Assembly (NCBI GenBank): GCA_036378315.1 | Contig: DASUWU010000064.1 | Coordinates: 4,619 to 68,618, forward strand | From: CALAED01 sp036378315 | GTDB lineage: Bacteria > Actinomycetota > Actinomycetes > Streptosporangiales > Streptosporangiaceae | DNA: 64,000 bases | Reading direction: 5' to 3' | Shown: positions 47,021 through 55,794 of the stretch, piece by piece | How positions within the stretch are numbered: position 1 is the first letter of the stretch | How the letters are laid out: each line of letters starts with the position of its first letter | Program-made: the position numbers and the translations under genes | Notes under the pieces: generated by a model | Databases searched by the model: none | The model's input: only the letters and a program-made list of their open reading frames with translations | Told to the model about the DNA's origin: nothing

Positions 47021-47062
47021 ATGCGAACGGTAACGAGCCCGTCGTGGTGGTGGCGCCGCTGA
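47021..47062 (+). CDS. trpL: trp leader peptide, MRTVTSPSWWWRR
   Basis: A 13-codon reading frame with three consecutive Trp codons (TGGTGGTGG at 47045-47053), followed by TGA. It ends 109 bases before trpE(G). Runs of Trp codons are the mark of the trp leader that measures charged tRNA-Trp. No strong ribosome site precedes the ATG; a -10-like TAGCCT 9 bases upstream suggests a leaderless message. A trp attenuator upstream of a fused anthranilate synthase gene has been described in Streptomyces venezuelae. Confidence 0.88.
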   Translation: MRTVTSPSWWWRR

Positions 47063-47123
47063 GGCGGAGCCACCACGTGCGCATGCGACACTCTGGCGAC
47101 CGCCCTCAACCGGCGGTCGTTTT
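47044..47123 (+). promoter_or_regulatory. trp transcription attenuator
   Basis: Segment 1 (47047-47054, overlapping the Trp codons) pairs with segment 2 (47069-47076). The antiterminator pairs GAGGCGG (47061-47067) with CCGCCCTC (47100-47107), with one bulged C. The terminator is CGACCGCC (47097-47104) with GGCGGTCG (47112-47119), followed by TTTT (47120-47123), the only classic T-tract terminator noted in this window. Ribosome stalling at the Trp codons would free segment 2 region and favour read-through into trpE(G). Confidence 0.88.
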
Positions 47124-47171
47124 CCGTTGTCCGGCCGCCGCGAGGGCCCCGAGAACCGAGGGGACCCGTAG

Positions 47172-49343
47172 ATGGACCATGGCACGGTGGAGACCACCGA
47201 GTACCTGACGGCCGGAGGCGTGCGGATCATCCGCACCGCGACCCCGGTGCGTTCCGCGGACTCCTCGGCCGTACTCGAGGAGATCGCCGCCGCCGTGGGC
47301 CGCCGCCGCGGCGGGGTGCTGGCCTCGGGGATGGAGTACCCGGGTCGCTACAGCCGCTGGCACATGGGCTACGTGGATCCCTGCCTGGAGGTGGTCGCGC
47401 GCGGGCGGCGGCTGGAGGTGCGCGCGTTGAACGAGCGCGGCCGGGTGCCGCTGTCGGCGGTGGCGGCCGCGGTCGGCGGCACCGGAGAGGTCGTGACCAG
47501 CGACGCCGACCTGATCGAGGTGTTCATCCCGCCGACCGACGGGTTCTTCACCGAGGAGGAGCGCAGCCGCCAGCCCACCGTGTTCACCGCGCTGCGGGCC
47601 ATCGCCGGGGTGTTCGGTGGCGGCGACCCGCACCTGGGCCTGTACGGCGCGTTCGGCTACGACCTGTCCCTGCAGTTCGAGCCGCTCCGGCTGAGGCACG
47701 CGCGCCCCGCCGACCAGCGCGACATGGTCCTGCACCTGCCGGACGAGCTCGTCATCGTGGACCGCAAGCGCGAGACGTCGCACCGGATGACCTACGAGTT
47801 CGTGACCGCGGGCGCCGGCACGGAGGGCCTGCCCAGGCGCACGGAGCCGACGCCGGTGCGGCCCGCGCTAGAGCTGCCGCCGCAGCCGGTACCCGGCGCG
47901 TACGCCCAGGTCGTCAGGGACGCCAAGGAGAAGTTCGTCCGCGGCGACCTGTTCGAGGTGACGCCGGGGCACGTGATGTACGGCCGGTGCGACTCGCCGG
48001 CGACCTTCTTCCAGCGGCTGCGCGAGACGAATCCCGCGCCGTACGAGTTCATGTTCAACCTCGGCGACGGCGAGTACCTCGTCGGGGCGTCGCCGGAGAT
48101 GTTCGTCCGGGTGACCGGCGAGCGGGTCGAGACCTGCCCGATCGCCGGCACGATCAAGCGCGGCGCCGACCCCCTCGAGGACGCCGAGCAGATCAGGACC
48201 ATCCTCACCTCGCACAAGGACGAGTCCGAGCTGACGATGTGCACGGACGTCGACCGCAACGACAAGTCCCGCATCTGCGTGCCGGGGACGGTCAAGGTGC
48301 TCGGCCGCCGGCAGATCGAGCTGTACTCGCGGCTGATCCACACGGTCGACCACATCGAGGGCCGGCTGCGCCCCGGATTCGACGCGCTCGACGCCTTCCT
48401 CACCCACATGTGGGCGGTGACCGTGACCGGCGCCCCGAAGACCTGGGCGATGCAGTTCATCGAGGACCACGAGGACGCGCCGCGCCGCTGGTACGGCGGG
48501 GCGGTCGGGTTCATCGGCTTCGACGGGTCGATGAACACCGGTCTCATGCTGCGCACCGCGCAGATCAGGGACGGCATCGCCGCGGTGCGGGCGGGCGCGA
48601 CGCTGCTGTACGACTCCGACCCCGACGCCGAGGAACGCGAGACCTACCTCAAGGCCGGGGCGCTGCTGGAGGCGCTGGAGCTGGCCGGCGACCCGGCCGC
48701 CGCCGCGCGGGCGGCGGCCGCCGCCGAGGCCGCGGGGGCGATGGCGGCCGGGCGGGCGGGGGACGGCCTGACCGTGCTGCTCGTCGACCACGAGGACTCG
48801 TTCGTCAACACGCTCGCCGACTACTTCCGGCAGCAGGGCGCCGCGGTGACGACGCTGCGGCACGGCTTTCCCGAGCCGATGCTCGACGAGCTGCGGCCCG
48901 ACCTGGTGGTGCTGTCCCCCGGCCCCGGCCGGCCGGCCGACTTCGACTGCGCGGCGCTGCTCACCGCCTTGGACGCGCGCCGGCTGCCCGTCTTCGGGGT
49001 GTGCCTCGGGTTGCAGGCGATGGTCGAGCACGCGGGCGGGGAGCTCGCGCTGCTGCCGGAGCCCGCCCACGGCAAGCCCGGCACCATCAAGATCGCCGGT
49101 GGGGAGCTCTTCGCCGGCCTCCCCGACGAGATCGTCGCGGCCCGGTACCACTCGCTGCACGCCACCCCCGACCAGGTGCACGGCTTCGCGGTGACCGCGC
49201 TGCTCGGCGACGTGGTGATGGCGATCGAGGATCCGGCGAACCGGCGGTGGGCCGTCCAGTTCCATCCGGAGTCGATCCTCACCGCGGCCGGCCGGCGCGG
49301 TCATCAAATCATCGCCAACGTGCTCCGGCTCTGCCGCGCCTGA
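47172..49343 (+). CDS. trpE(G): Fused anthranilate synthase, TrpE-TrpG
   Basis: A 723 aa single-chain enzyme making anthranilate from chorismate and glutamine, the first step to tryptophan. The TrpE part spans ~1-500, with chorismate-binding blocks CPIAGTIKRGADPLEDAE, CTDVDRNDKSR and AVTVTGAPKTWAMQ. An Ala-rich linker (~505-530) leads to the TrpG glutaminase (~535-720), with nucleophile GVCLGLQAM and VQFHPES. Length and early YPGRYSRW are as in rhizobial and streptomycete TrpE(G). PhzE-type enzymes are shorter and differ. Control is by the Trp-codon attenuator just upstream, which favours a biosynthetic rather than phenazine role. No other trp genes are nearby. Confidence 0.95.
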   Translation: MDHGTVETTEYLTAGGVRIIRTATPVRSADSSAVLEEIAAAVGRRRGGVLASGMEYPGRYSRWHMGYVDPCLEVVARGRRLEVRALNERGRVPLSAVAAAVGGTGEVVTSDADLIEVFIPPTDGFFTEEERSRQPTVFTALRAIAGVFGGGDPHLGLYGAFGYDLSLQFEPLRLRHARPADQRDMVLHLPDELVIVDRKRETSHRMTYEFVTAGAGTEGLPRRTEPTPVRPALELPPQPVPGAYAQVVRDAKEKFVRGDLFEVTPGHVMYGRCDSPATFFQRLRETNPAPYEFMFNLGDGEYLVGASPEMFVRVTGERVETCPIAGTIKRGADPLEDAEQIRTILTSHKDESELTMCTDVDRNDKSRICVPGTVKVLGRRQIELYSRLIHTVDHIEGRLRPGFDALDAFLTHMWAVTVTGAPKTWAMQFIEDHEDAPRRWYGGAVGFIGFDGSMNTGLMLRTAQIRDGIAAVRAGATLLYDSDPDAEERETYLKAGALLEALELAGDPAAAARAAAAAEAAGAMAAGRAGDGLTVLLVDHEDSFVNTLADYFRQQGAAVTTLRHGFPEPMLDELRPDLVVLSPGPGRPADFDCAALLTALDARRLPVFGVCLGLQAMVEHAGGELALLPEPAHGKPGTIKIAGGELFAGLPDEIVAARYHSLHATPDQVHGFAVTALLGDVVMAIEDPANRRWAVQFHPESILTAAGRRGHQIIANVLRLCRA

Positions 49344-50001
49344 TCGCCGGCGCCGGGCCGGGGCTGGGGCCGGGGCCGGGCGCGGCGTCGTCGTCGGCGG
49401 CCGCCGCGGGCAGCCCGTGGAGGATGAGGTCGACGAGGCCGTCCACCACGGTTTCGCGCGACACCTCGGGGTGGTCGAGCCACCATTCGCCGGCGGCGTG
49501 GACCATGCCGACGACGGCATGTCCCCAGATGGCGGCGCGGGGCCGGTCGGCGAGGCGGACCTCGGCGCTCATCACGTCGGCGATCTCGCGGCCGACCTCG
49601 CGGATCACGGTGCTGACCGCGCTGTGCGTGGCCTGGTCCTCCGCGCTGGCCCGATGCATGAGGAACCGGTAGAGCCCGGGGTTGGCGGAGATCGACGCCA
49701 GATAGGTGTCGATCGACGCGCGGGCGCGTTCGCGCATGTCACCCGGCCGCAGGAACCCGGCGCGGACGTCCTCGATCAACCGCCGGACGTGCCGCTGGGC
49801 CAGCGCCTGGTACAGCCCGCTCTTGTCGCCGAAATGGCGGTAAAGGATCGGCTTGCTGATGCCGGCCTCGGCGGCGATCGCCGCCATCGACGCCGCGGGC
49901 CCCTCGCGCTGGATGACGCGGTCGGCCGCCTCGAGCAGCGCGCGGCGGCGCCGCGGGTCGCGGCGCGCATGAGTACCGCTGCTGGCCGGAGCGCCGGTCA
50001 C
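49309..50001 (-). CDS. TetR family regulator next to an MFS exporter
   Basis: A 230 aa regulator. Basic N-terminus (ARRDPRRRR), helix-turn-helix LLEAADRVIQREGPAAS then MAAIAAEAGISKPILYRHFGDK, and a helical ligand domain ending in VDGLVDLILHGL. The last ~25 residues are Pro/Gly-rich and lie in the region overlapping the trpE(G) stop by 35 bases. It is divergent from an MFS gene across ~195 bases, a common layout for regulation of a drug efflux pump, so control of that gene is likely. Confidence 0.88.
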   Translation of the reverse strand: MTGAPASSGTHARRDPRRRRALLEAADRVIQREGPAASMAAIAAEAGISKPILYRHFGDKSGLYQALAQRHVRRLIEDVRAGFLRPGDMRERARASIDTYLASISANPGLYRFLMHRASAEDQATHSAVSTVIREVGREIADVMSAEVRLADRPRAAIWGHAVVGMVHAAGEWWLDHPEVSRETVVDGLVDLILHGLPAAAADDDAAPGPGPSPGPAPAIRRGRAGARWR

Positions 50002-50195
50002 CCGGTCATCGTACGGCGACGTGCGCGGCGGCGCGTCGCCCCGTGGCGCCCCGGCCGGAAGTCTATGGTGATGGAGCGATCACAGACAGGCACCACGGCG
50101 GGCGGCGGCGTGACGGGACGACGACACTACGAAGGACCTCCGCGGGCGGCGCGGCGCGGCGGTCCCCACCGCCCACGCGCCGGCGCCAACCGGCC

Positions 50196-51821
50196 GTGAC
50201 CGGGCGCGCCGCGGGCGGGCGCGACGCGGGCGGGGTGTTGCTCCTCGCGCTGGCCACGCAGCAGTTGCTCATGGCATACGACTCGACGGCGATGAACGTC
50301 GCGATCTCCGACATCGTCGCGGACCTGCACACGACGCTCACCGGCGTGCAGTCCGCGATCTCGGTATACGCCCTCGTCATGGCGGCGCTCATGATCACCG
50401 GGAGCAAACTCGGCACCCTGCACGGGCACACCCGGATGTTCACGCTGGGAGCGGTGATCTATGGCACCGGAGCGCTCATCACCTCGCTCAGCCCGGATCT
50501 CCCGGTCATGCTGTTCGGCTGGTCGCTGCTCGAGGGCGTCGGCGCGGCGTTGATCTTCCCGGCCATCTTCTCGATCGCGACGACCGCCTATACCGGCGCA
50601 CGGCGGACCCGCGCGCTGGCCATGGTGGGCGCCGCGACCGGGGTGGGTGCCGCGCTCGGGCCCATCCTGTGCGGCCTGATCAGCACCTACCTCACCTGGC
50701 GGGTGTCGTTCTTCATGGAAACGCTGGTCACCGCCGCCGTCATCGTGCTCATGCGGCGGGCGTTGGAGCCCCGGCGGGCGTGGCCGGCGGAGTCGTTCGA
50801 CCTCGTCGGCGTCACGCTGTCCGCGCTCGGGTTCGGGCTGATCGTGTTCGCCACCTTGCTGATCGGCAGGTACGGCTTCCTGCTGGCCCGCAAAGACGTG
50901 GTCGCCTTCGGCCACACGGTCCTCGACGAGGGCGACGTCGCGCCCACGCCGGTGCTGGCGGCCGCCGGCCTGGCGGTCCTCGTGCTCTTCGCCTGGTGGG
51001 AGCGGCAGAGGATCCGCCGTGGCCGGGACCCGCTGGTACGGCTGGCCGTCCTGCGGAACCGCACGACGCGGGTGGGTTCGGAGGCGCTGGCGGCGCAGTT
51101 CCTCGTGACCGCGGGAGTGCTGTTCCTCGTACCGGTCTTCGTCCAGACCACGCTCGACTACGACGCGCTCGAGAGCGGGCTGACCCTGCTGCCCACGACG
51201 CTCGCCCTGATCGTCGCCGCGGCGATCGCGTCGCGGCTCGTCGGCGCCGGCCGGGTGGGCAGGAAGCCGCTCATCGTCGCCGGCTTCCTATTGATCGCGG
51301 CCGGATCGGTGGTCGTGGCGTTCACTTTCGACCCGGACGGCTCCGGGCTCCGGCTGGCCCCGGGGCTGGCCGTCGCCGGTCTGGGGCTTGGCCTGTGCGC
51401 CATCCTGCCCGACCTCGTGCAGTCCTCGGCGACCGAGGACGCGGTCAGCGACGTGGCCGGGTTGTCGCGCAGCGCCTCCTACCTCGGCCAGTCGGTGGGG
51501 GTGGCGCTCGCCGGCGCGCTGATGGTCGGCGTCCTCGTGGACTCCTTCGGCTCGGGCGTACGCGCCAGCGCGATCCTCGGCACGGACCAAAAGGCCGCCG
51601 TCCAGCGGACCCTCGACACCCAGGTCCAGGCCACCGCGGTGAGCGACGGCCAGCTCGCGGCGGCATTGCGCGGGCGCGGCGTCACCGGTACGGCCGCGGC
51701 CGATCTCGTTCAGATCAACGCGACCGCTCGAGAGCGCGGGCTGACCGCCGCCGTCCTCGCCATGGGCCTGTTCGCGCTCATCGGGTGCGGTCTCGCCCTG
51801 CGTCTTCCCCGCCTCCGCTGA
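50196..51821 (+). CDS. MFS drug:proton antiporter, DHA2 (14-TM) family
   Basis: A 541 aa exporter. About 14 hydrophobic segments are visible. Early MAYDSTAMNVAISDIVADL is the DHA2 motif D1-type region, and the GxLGTLHGHTRMF loop matches MFS motif A. The long loop near residues 420-485 before the last helix is typical of EmrB/QacA proteins. The GTG at 50196 is chosen because it precedes the first membrane segment by ~12 residues. A longer GTG start at 50043 adds only Arg/Gly-rich sequence. Likely efflux of hydrophobic cations or antibiotics, presumably under the divergent TetR. Confidence 0.88.
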   Translation: MTGRAAGGRDAGGVLLLALATQQLLMAYDSTAMNVAISDIVADLHTTLTGVQSAISVYALVMAALMITGSKLGTLHGHTRMFTLGAVIYGTGALITSLSPDLPVMLFGWSLLEGVGAALIFPAIFSIATTAYTGARRTRALAMVGAATGVGAALGPILCGLISTYLTWRVSFFMETLVTAAVIVLMRRALEPRRAWPAESFDLVGVTLSALGFGLIVFATLLIGRYGFLLARKDVVAFGHTVLDEGDVAPTPVLAAAGLAVLVLFAWWERQRIRRGRDPLVRLAVLRNRTTRVGSEALAAQFLVTAGVLFLVPVFVQTTLDYDALESGLTLLPTTLALIVAAAIASRLVGAGRVGRKPLIVAGFLLIAAGSVVVAFTFDPDGSGLRLAPGLAVAGLGLGLCAILPDLVQSSATEDAVSDVAGLSRSASYLGQSVGVALAGALMVGVLVDSFGSGVRASAILGTDQKAAVQRTLDTQVQATAVSDGQLAAALRGRGVTGTAAADLVQINATARERGLTAAVLAMGLFALIGCGLALRLPRLR

Positions 51822-52335
51822 ACGCCGTGCCTCCATGGCCATCGCCGGCTCCGTCGCCGCTGATCTTGAGCCGCAGGCGGTCGGCCTCCTGTTGGACGGC
51901 GGCGAGCCGGGCGCGAAGGTGGGCGGTCGGGGGCTGGTCGGTCAGGTGCAGCTGCACCACCGCGATCGTGTGCAGCACCATGGTCATGATGACCGGGGTC
52001 TGGTCGGCGAGGATGAAGTACCACGGGCGCGGGACGCCGTCCCCGTACCGCGAATGGGCCACCGCCGAGACCGCTGACATCGCCGAGATCGACAGCACCG
52101 CCTGCTGCGGCAGCAGCAGGCCGAGCGTCACCGGGCGCGGCCCCCGCCGGACTGCGCCGACCGCAGCCATGGTCGCCACCGAAAACATGATCGCCGCGGT
52201 CAACAGCCGCGGCAGCCCTTCGAAGGCGTGCAGCGCCGTCGCGCCGAGCACCTTGCCGCTGATCAGCAGCAGGCAGCCCCACGTGAGGTGCAGCGCCACG
52301 GCGCACCAGACGATCGCGACGGGCCGGACCTTCAC
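51778..52335 (-). CDS. Hypothetical membrane protein (185 aa), four TM segments
   Basis: Four membrane segments (for example VAIVWCAVALHLTWGCLLLI, LLTAAIMFSVATMAAVGAV, PWYFILADQTPVIMTMVLHTIAVV), then a cytoplasmic helix (RARLAAVQQEADRLRLKI) and a Gly/Asp-rich tail. Not assigned to a family. The GTG at 52335 overlaps the stop of the upstream gene by four bases (GTGA), so the pair is coupled. The 3' end overlaps the convergent MFS gene by 44 bases. The pair recalls two-gene holin-like sets, but no phage gene is nearby, so this is only a comment. Confidence 0.75.
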   Translation of the reverse strand: MKVRPVAIVWCAVALHLTWGCLLLISGKVLGATALHAFEGLPRLLTAAIMFSVATMAAVGAVRRGPRPVTLGLLLPQQAVLSISAMSAVSAVAHSRYGDGVPRPWYFILADQTPVIMTMVLHTIAVVQLHLTDQPPTAHLRARLAAVQQEADRLRLKISGDGAGDGHGGTAFSGGGEDAGRDRTR

Positions 52336-52667
52336 TTGTCGAGCGGCCTTCGCGCTCCGCGGTTCGCGCGGGTCAAGTCGATGCGTCCCGGCGGCCGCTC
52401 GGTGAGCGCGAGCAGGGCGTTGAGCCGGCCGGTCAGCCGGCGGTCACGTTCGTCCCACTCCCGGGTCAGGGTCTCGATGCGGCCGCTCAGCTCGGCCAGC
52501 CGGTGCTGCACCACGGAGACGGTCTGGGCCAGCTCTGCCATGTCGCCCGACTCGTCGGCCGCCGCGCGCGCCGCGACGCCCGCCCGGGACCGTGCGAGCC
52601 ACAGCCACAGGGCGAGCACAGTCACCGCCGGAACCGTCAGGGCGGCGATCACGTATGCCAAGTCCAC
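52332..52667 (-). CDS. Hypothetical membrane-anchored coiled-coil protein (111 aa)
   Basis: One N-terminal membrane segment (AYVIAALTVPAVTVLALWLWLA), a coiled coil ~40-85 (AELAQTVSVVQHRLAELSGRIETLTREW), and a basic C-terminus. No recognised domain. It is the first gene of a coupled pair with the four-TM protein, and together they could form a membrane complex. Two copies of GGTACAGAG lie in the upstream gap. Confidence 0.7.
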   Translation of the reverse strand: MDLAYVIAALTVPAVTVLALWLWLARSRAGVAARAAADESGDMAELAQTVSVVQHRLAELSGRIETLTREWDERDRRLTGRLNALLALTERPPGRIDLTRANRGARRPLDK

Positions 52668-52685
52668 AATCCCCCCACGGACCTT

Positions 52686-52728
52686 GGTACAGAGCCAGTG
52701 TGCTCCCCGTAACGCCTCAGGTACAGAG
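52686..52728. repeat. Direct repeat GGTACAGAG x2 upstream of the coiled-coil protein gene
   Basis: Exact 9-base copies at 52686-52694 and 52720-52728, 34 bases apart (about three helix turns). They lie where the minus-strand promoter should be, so they may bind a regulator. Confidence 0.4.
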
Positions 52729-52878
52729 ATCTGCCCATAATCTACGGCATGTGGCGGACCAGCCGCACCGGGTCACCGATCGGGGGCGACACGAGGGGGC
52801 GCCTCCGCGCCGGAACGACCCGGGTGAGTACTGTGATCAGCCAGAGCATGGCGGACCGGCCAGCCCGCGGAGGATCCG

Positions 52879-54486
52879 ATGCGCAACCAGCCGCTGGAAA
52901 GCCTCGTGCTCGGCGACGTTCTCCGGGCCCGGGCCGAAAGCCATCGGCGGGAGACGTTCCTCAAGTTCCGGGACGGCGAGATCACCTACGGCGAGGTCGA
53001 CGCGATGGCCGACCGGCTGGCGCGGGGCCTGATCGCCGCCGGCGTCGACCGCGGTGATCATGTCGGGGTGATGCTGCCCAACGGGCCGGAGATCATCAAT
53101 GTGATCTTCGCGCTCGCCAGGGTCGGCGCGGTCGCCGTGCCGATCAACACCGCGTACAAGGGCGAGCTGCTGCGGCACGTCCTCGCCGGCTCCGACACCT
53201 CCACCCTCATCGTGGACGGCGCCTACGCCGACCGGCTGGCGCCGATCGCGGCGCGGCTGCCCGGCCTGGGCCGCGTCATCGTGCGCACCGGGGGCACGGC
53301 CGGCGCGGGACTCGACGGGCTCGACGGCCTGGGCAAGCCGGCGATCGACATGTCGTGGCTGCTCGCCCACGGCGCCGAGCCCGTTTCGGCCCCGGTGAGC
53401 TTCGCCGACCTGCAGGCCATCATGTTCACCTCGGGCACGACGGGCCCGTCCAAGGGCGCGATGGTGCCGCACGCCCTGGCGCTCACCTGCGCCCTCGACT
53501 CGCTCGACTTCCTCGACCGGTGGGGCAAGACGGTGTACTGCCCGCTGCCGCTGTTCCACGCCGCCGGGCTGTGGGACGGCATGATGTCGGCTCTGCTGTC
53601 GGGCGGCGCGATCGCGGTCGTCGAACGGTTCAGCGCATCACGGTTCTGGGACGACGTGCGCCATTTCGACGCCCAGGTCGCCATGAGCGTGTTCTCGATG
53701 ATCCCGATCCTGCTGAACAGGCCGCCCACCCCCCGGGACAAGGACCACCCGCTGGAGACCTTCTATATGGGCAAGTCGGTGCTGGACGAACCGCTGCTGA
53801 AGCGTTTCGGGGTGCGGTCGGTGGAGACCTACACCAGCACGGAGGTGGGCATCGCCACCGCCAGCCCGTACGGCGAGTGGCGGCTGGGCTCGTGCGGGCG
53901 GGCCCACGAGGAGCGGTTCGAGGTGGCGGTGGTCGACGAGATGGACCGGCCGGTCGGCCCCGACGAGCCCGGCGAGATCGTCGTACGCCCGAAACAGCCG
54001 TTCGTGATCACCACCGGCTACTACGGCGCGCCGGAGGCGACGGCGCGGTCCTTCAGGAACATGTGGTTCCACACCGGCGACCGGGCCTGGCGGGACGCCG
54101 ACGGCTACTTCTACTTCCTCGACCGGATGAAGGACGCCATCCGCAGGCGCGGCGAGAACATCTCCGCGTTCGACCTGGAGTGCGAGATCAACCTCCACCC
54201 CGCCGTGCTCGAGTGCGCCGCCATCGGCGTGCCGTCCGAGCTCGAGGACGAGGACGTCAAGATCACGGTGGTGCTGCGGCCCGGGGCCCCGCTCGAGCCG
54301 GCCGAGCTGGTGGACTACTGCCGCGAGAGGCTGCCCAGGTCGATGGTCCCCCGGTACGTCGAGTTCGTCGACGCGCTCCCCCGCACTCCCACCGACAAGG
54401 TCGCCAAGTACCGCCTGCGCGCCGAGGGCGACCACGGGCTCACCCCCACCACCTGGGACGGCGAGCGGCAGGAGTACCGGACATGA
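52879..54486 (+). CDS. Acyl-CoA synthetase (AMP-dependent), CaiC-like
   Basis: A 535 aa ANL-family ligase. The P-loop MFTSGTTGPSKGAMVPH lies near residue 182, the second core motif YTSTEVGIA near 318, GYYGAPEA and TGDRAWRDADGY with the adenylate-binding Asp near 400, and the C-terminal lysine in PRTPTDKVAKYRLR. It activates a carboxylic acid to acyl-CoA. The nearest group by style is crotonobetaine/carnitine-CoA ligase, but the substrate is unknown. First gene of a five-gene operon; the next start is 32 bases after its stop. Confidence 0.9.
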   Translation: MRNQPLESLVLGDVLRARAESHRRETFLKFRDGEITYGEVDAMADRLARGLIAAGVDRGDHVGVMLPNGPEIINVIFALARVGAVAVPINTAYKGELLRHVLAGSDTSTLIVDGAYADRLAPIAARLPGLGRVIVRTGGTAGAGLDGLDGLGKPAIDMSWLLAHGAEPVSAPVSFADLQAIMFTSGTTGPSKGAMVPHALALTCALDSLDFLDRWGKTVYCPLPLFHAAGLWDGMMSALLSGGAIAVVERFSASRFWDDVRHFDAQVAMSVFSMIPILLNRPPTPRDKDHPLETFYMGKSVLDEPLLKRFGVRSVETYTSTEVGIATASPYGEWRLGSCGRAHEERFEVAVVDEMDRPVGPDEPGEIVVRPKQPFVITTGYYGAPEATARSFRNMWFHTGDRAWRDADGYFYFLDRMKDAIRRRGENISAFDLECEINLHPAVLECAAIGVPSELEDEDVKITVVLRPGAPLEPAELVDYCRERLPRSMVPRYVEFVDALPRTPTDKVAKYRLRAEGDHGLTPTTWDGERQEYRT

Positions 54487-54517
54487 GCCCGACACCAAAG
54501 AGGAGGGGAGCGCGACT

Positions 54518-55759
54518 GTGAACTGGGCGGACACCGCGGAGGAGGCGTCGTTCCGTGCCGAGGTGCGCGAGTTCGTCCGCGAGCGGTTCCCTCGCGACTA
54601 CCGGCCGGACACGGGCGCGGAGCAGAGCCTGGAGCCCGAGGACGTCTGGGGCTACAACTGGCCGGCCGACCGGGTCGCCGCCGACCCGGCGCGGCGAGCG
54701 GGCGCCCGCCGGTGGGCCGCGGCGCTCGCCGAGCGGGGCTGGATCGCGCCCGGCTGGCCGGCCGAGTACGGCGGCGCCGGGCTGTCGGCCACGGAGGAGT
54801 TCATCCTCCAGGAGGAGATGATGCGGGCCCGGGTGCCCACCGTGAACGGGATCGGCGCCTTCCTGCTTGGCCCGACGCTGCTCGCGCACGGCACGCCCGA
54901 GCAGCTCGCCGCGCACCTGCCGCCGATCGCCCGCGGCGAGCGGACCTGGGCGCAGGGGTTCTCCGAGCCGGGCGCGGGCTCCGACCTCGCCGCGCTCCGC
55001 ACCCGGGCCGTCCGCGACGGTGACGACTACGTACTCAACGGGCAGAAGGTGTGGACGTCGCTCGGGCAGTACGCCGACTGGCTGTTCGTCCTGGCCCGTA
55101 CCGATCCCGACGCCGAGCCGCGCCACCGCGGCATCACCTTCCTGCTGGTCGACGCCGCCACCCCCGGCGTCACCGTCCGCCCCATCACCGACATCCGCGG
55201 CGACGTCCCGTTCTGCGAGATCTTCTTCGAGGACGTGCGGGTGCCGGTCTCCTGCCGCGTCGGCGAGGAGAACCGCGGCTGGTACGTGGCGATGACCGCG
55301 CTCGGCTTCGAGCGGGCCGGCATCGGCGCGACGATCAAGTACGAGCAGGCCCTCACCGAGCTGGTCCGCTACCTCGGCACCGCGGACGGCCGCGGCTTCC
55401 TGCGCGGCGACGGCGCCGCCGCTTCGCTGCGCCGGGAGATCGCCCGCCGCTACATCGAGATCAGAGTGCTGTACAACCTGGCCCGCTACACGATGTCCAG
55501 GCAGGCCGCCGGCGCCGTCCCCGGCTACGAGGCGTCGGTCAACCAGCTCTTCAGCGCCGAGCTGCACCAGCGGCTGGCCCGCACGGGGGCCGCCGCGTTC
55601 GGCGAGTCGGCCCGCCTGTGGGGGCGTGGCGGTGCCCCGCTTGACGCCGCCTTCACCCACCTGCGGATGGACGCGGTCGCCGCCACCGTGCTCGGCGGCA
55701 CCGCCGAGATCCAGCGCAACGTCATCGCCACCCGCGGCCTGCACCTCCCCCGAGCCTGA
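54518..55759 (+). CDS. Acyl-CoA dehydrogenase (large-type)
   Basis: A 413 aa flavoenzyme. The FAD/substrate signature EPGAGSDLAALRTRAV lies near residue 150. WTSLGQYADW and the C-terminal GGTAEIQRNVIATRGLHLPRA are typical of the family. The catalytic base position near the C-terminus is not obvious from motifs alone. The N-terminus FRAEVREFVRERFP is typical. The GTG at 54518 follows AGGAGGGGAG. Together with a second dehydrogenase in the same operon it resembles paired ACAD subunits (PimC/PimD-like) that act as a heteromer. Substrate unknown. Confidence 0.9.
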   Translation: MNWADTAEEASFRAEVREFVRERFPRDYRPDTGAEQSLEPEDVWGYNWPADRVAADPARRAGARRWAAALAERGWIAPGWPAEYGGAGLSATEEFILQEEMMRARVPTVNGIGAFLLGPTLLAHGTPEQLAAHLPPIARGERTWAQGFSEPGAGSDLAALRTRAVRDGDDYVLNGQKVWTSLGQYADWLFVLARTDPDAEPRHRGITFLLVDAATPGVTVRPITDIRGDVPFCEIFFEDVRVPVSCRVGEENRGWYVAMTALGFERAGIGATIKYEQALTELVRYLGTADGRGFLRGDGAAASLRREIARRYIEIRVLYNLARYTMSRQAAGAVPGYEASVNQLFSAELHQRLARTGAAAFGESARLWGRGGAPLDAAFTHLRMDAVAATVLGGTAEIQRNVIATRGLHLPRA

Positions 55760-55794
55760 TTCCCGAGCCCGCAACTCACCGGAAGGACGCGTTC

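Noticed and set aside
51778..52667. A phage holin/antiholin pair
   Set aside because: Topology is only superficially similar, and there is no lysin or other phage gene nearby.
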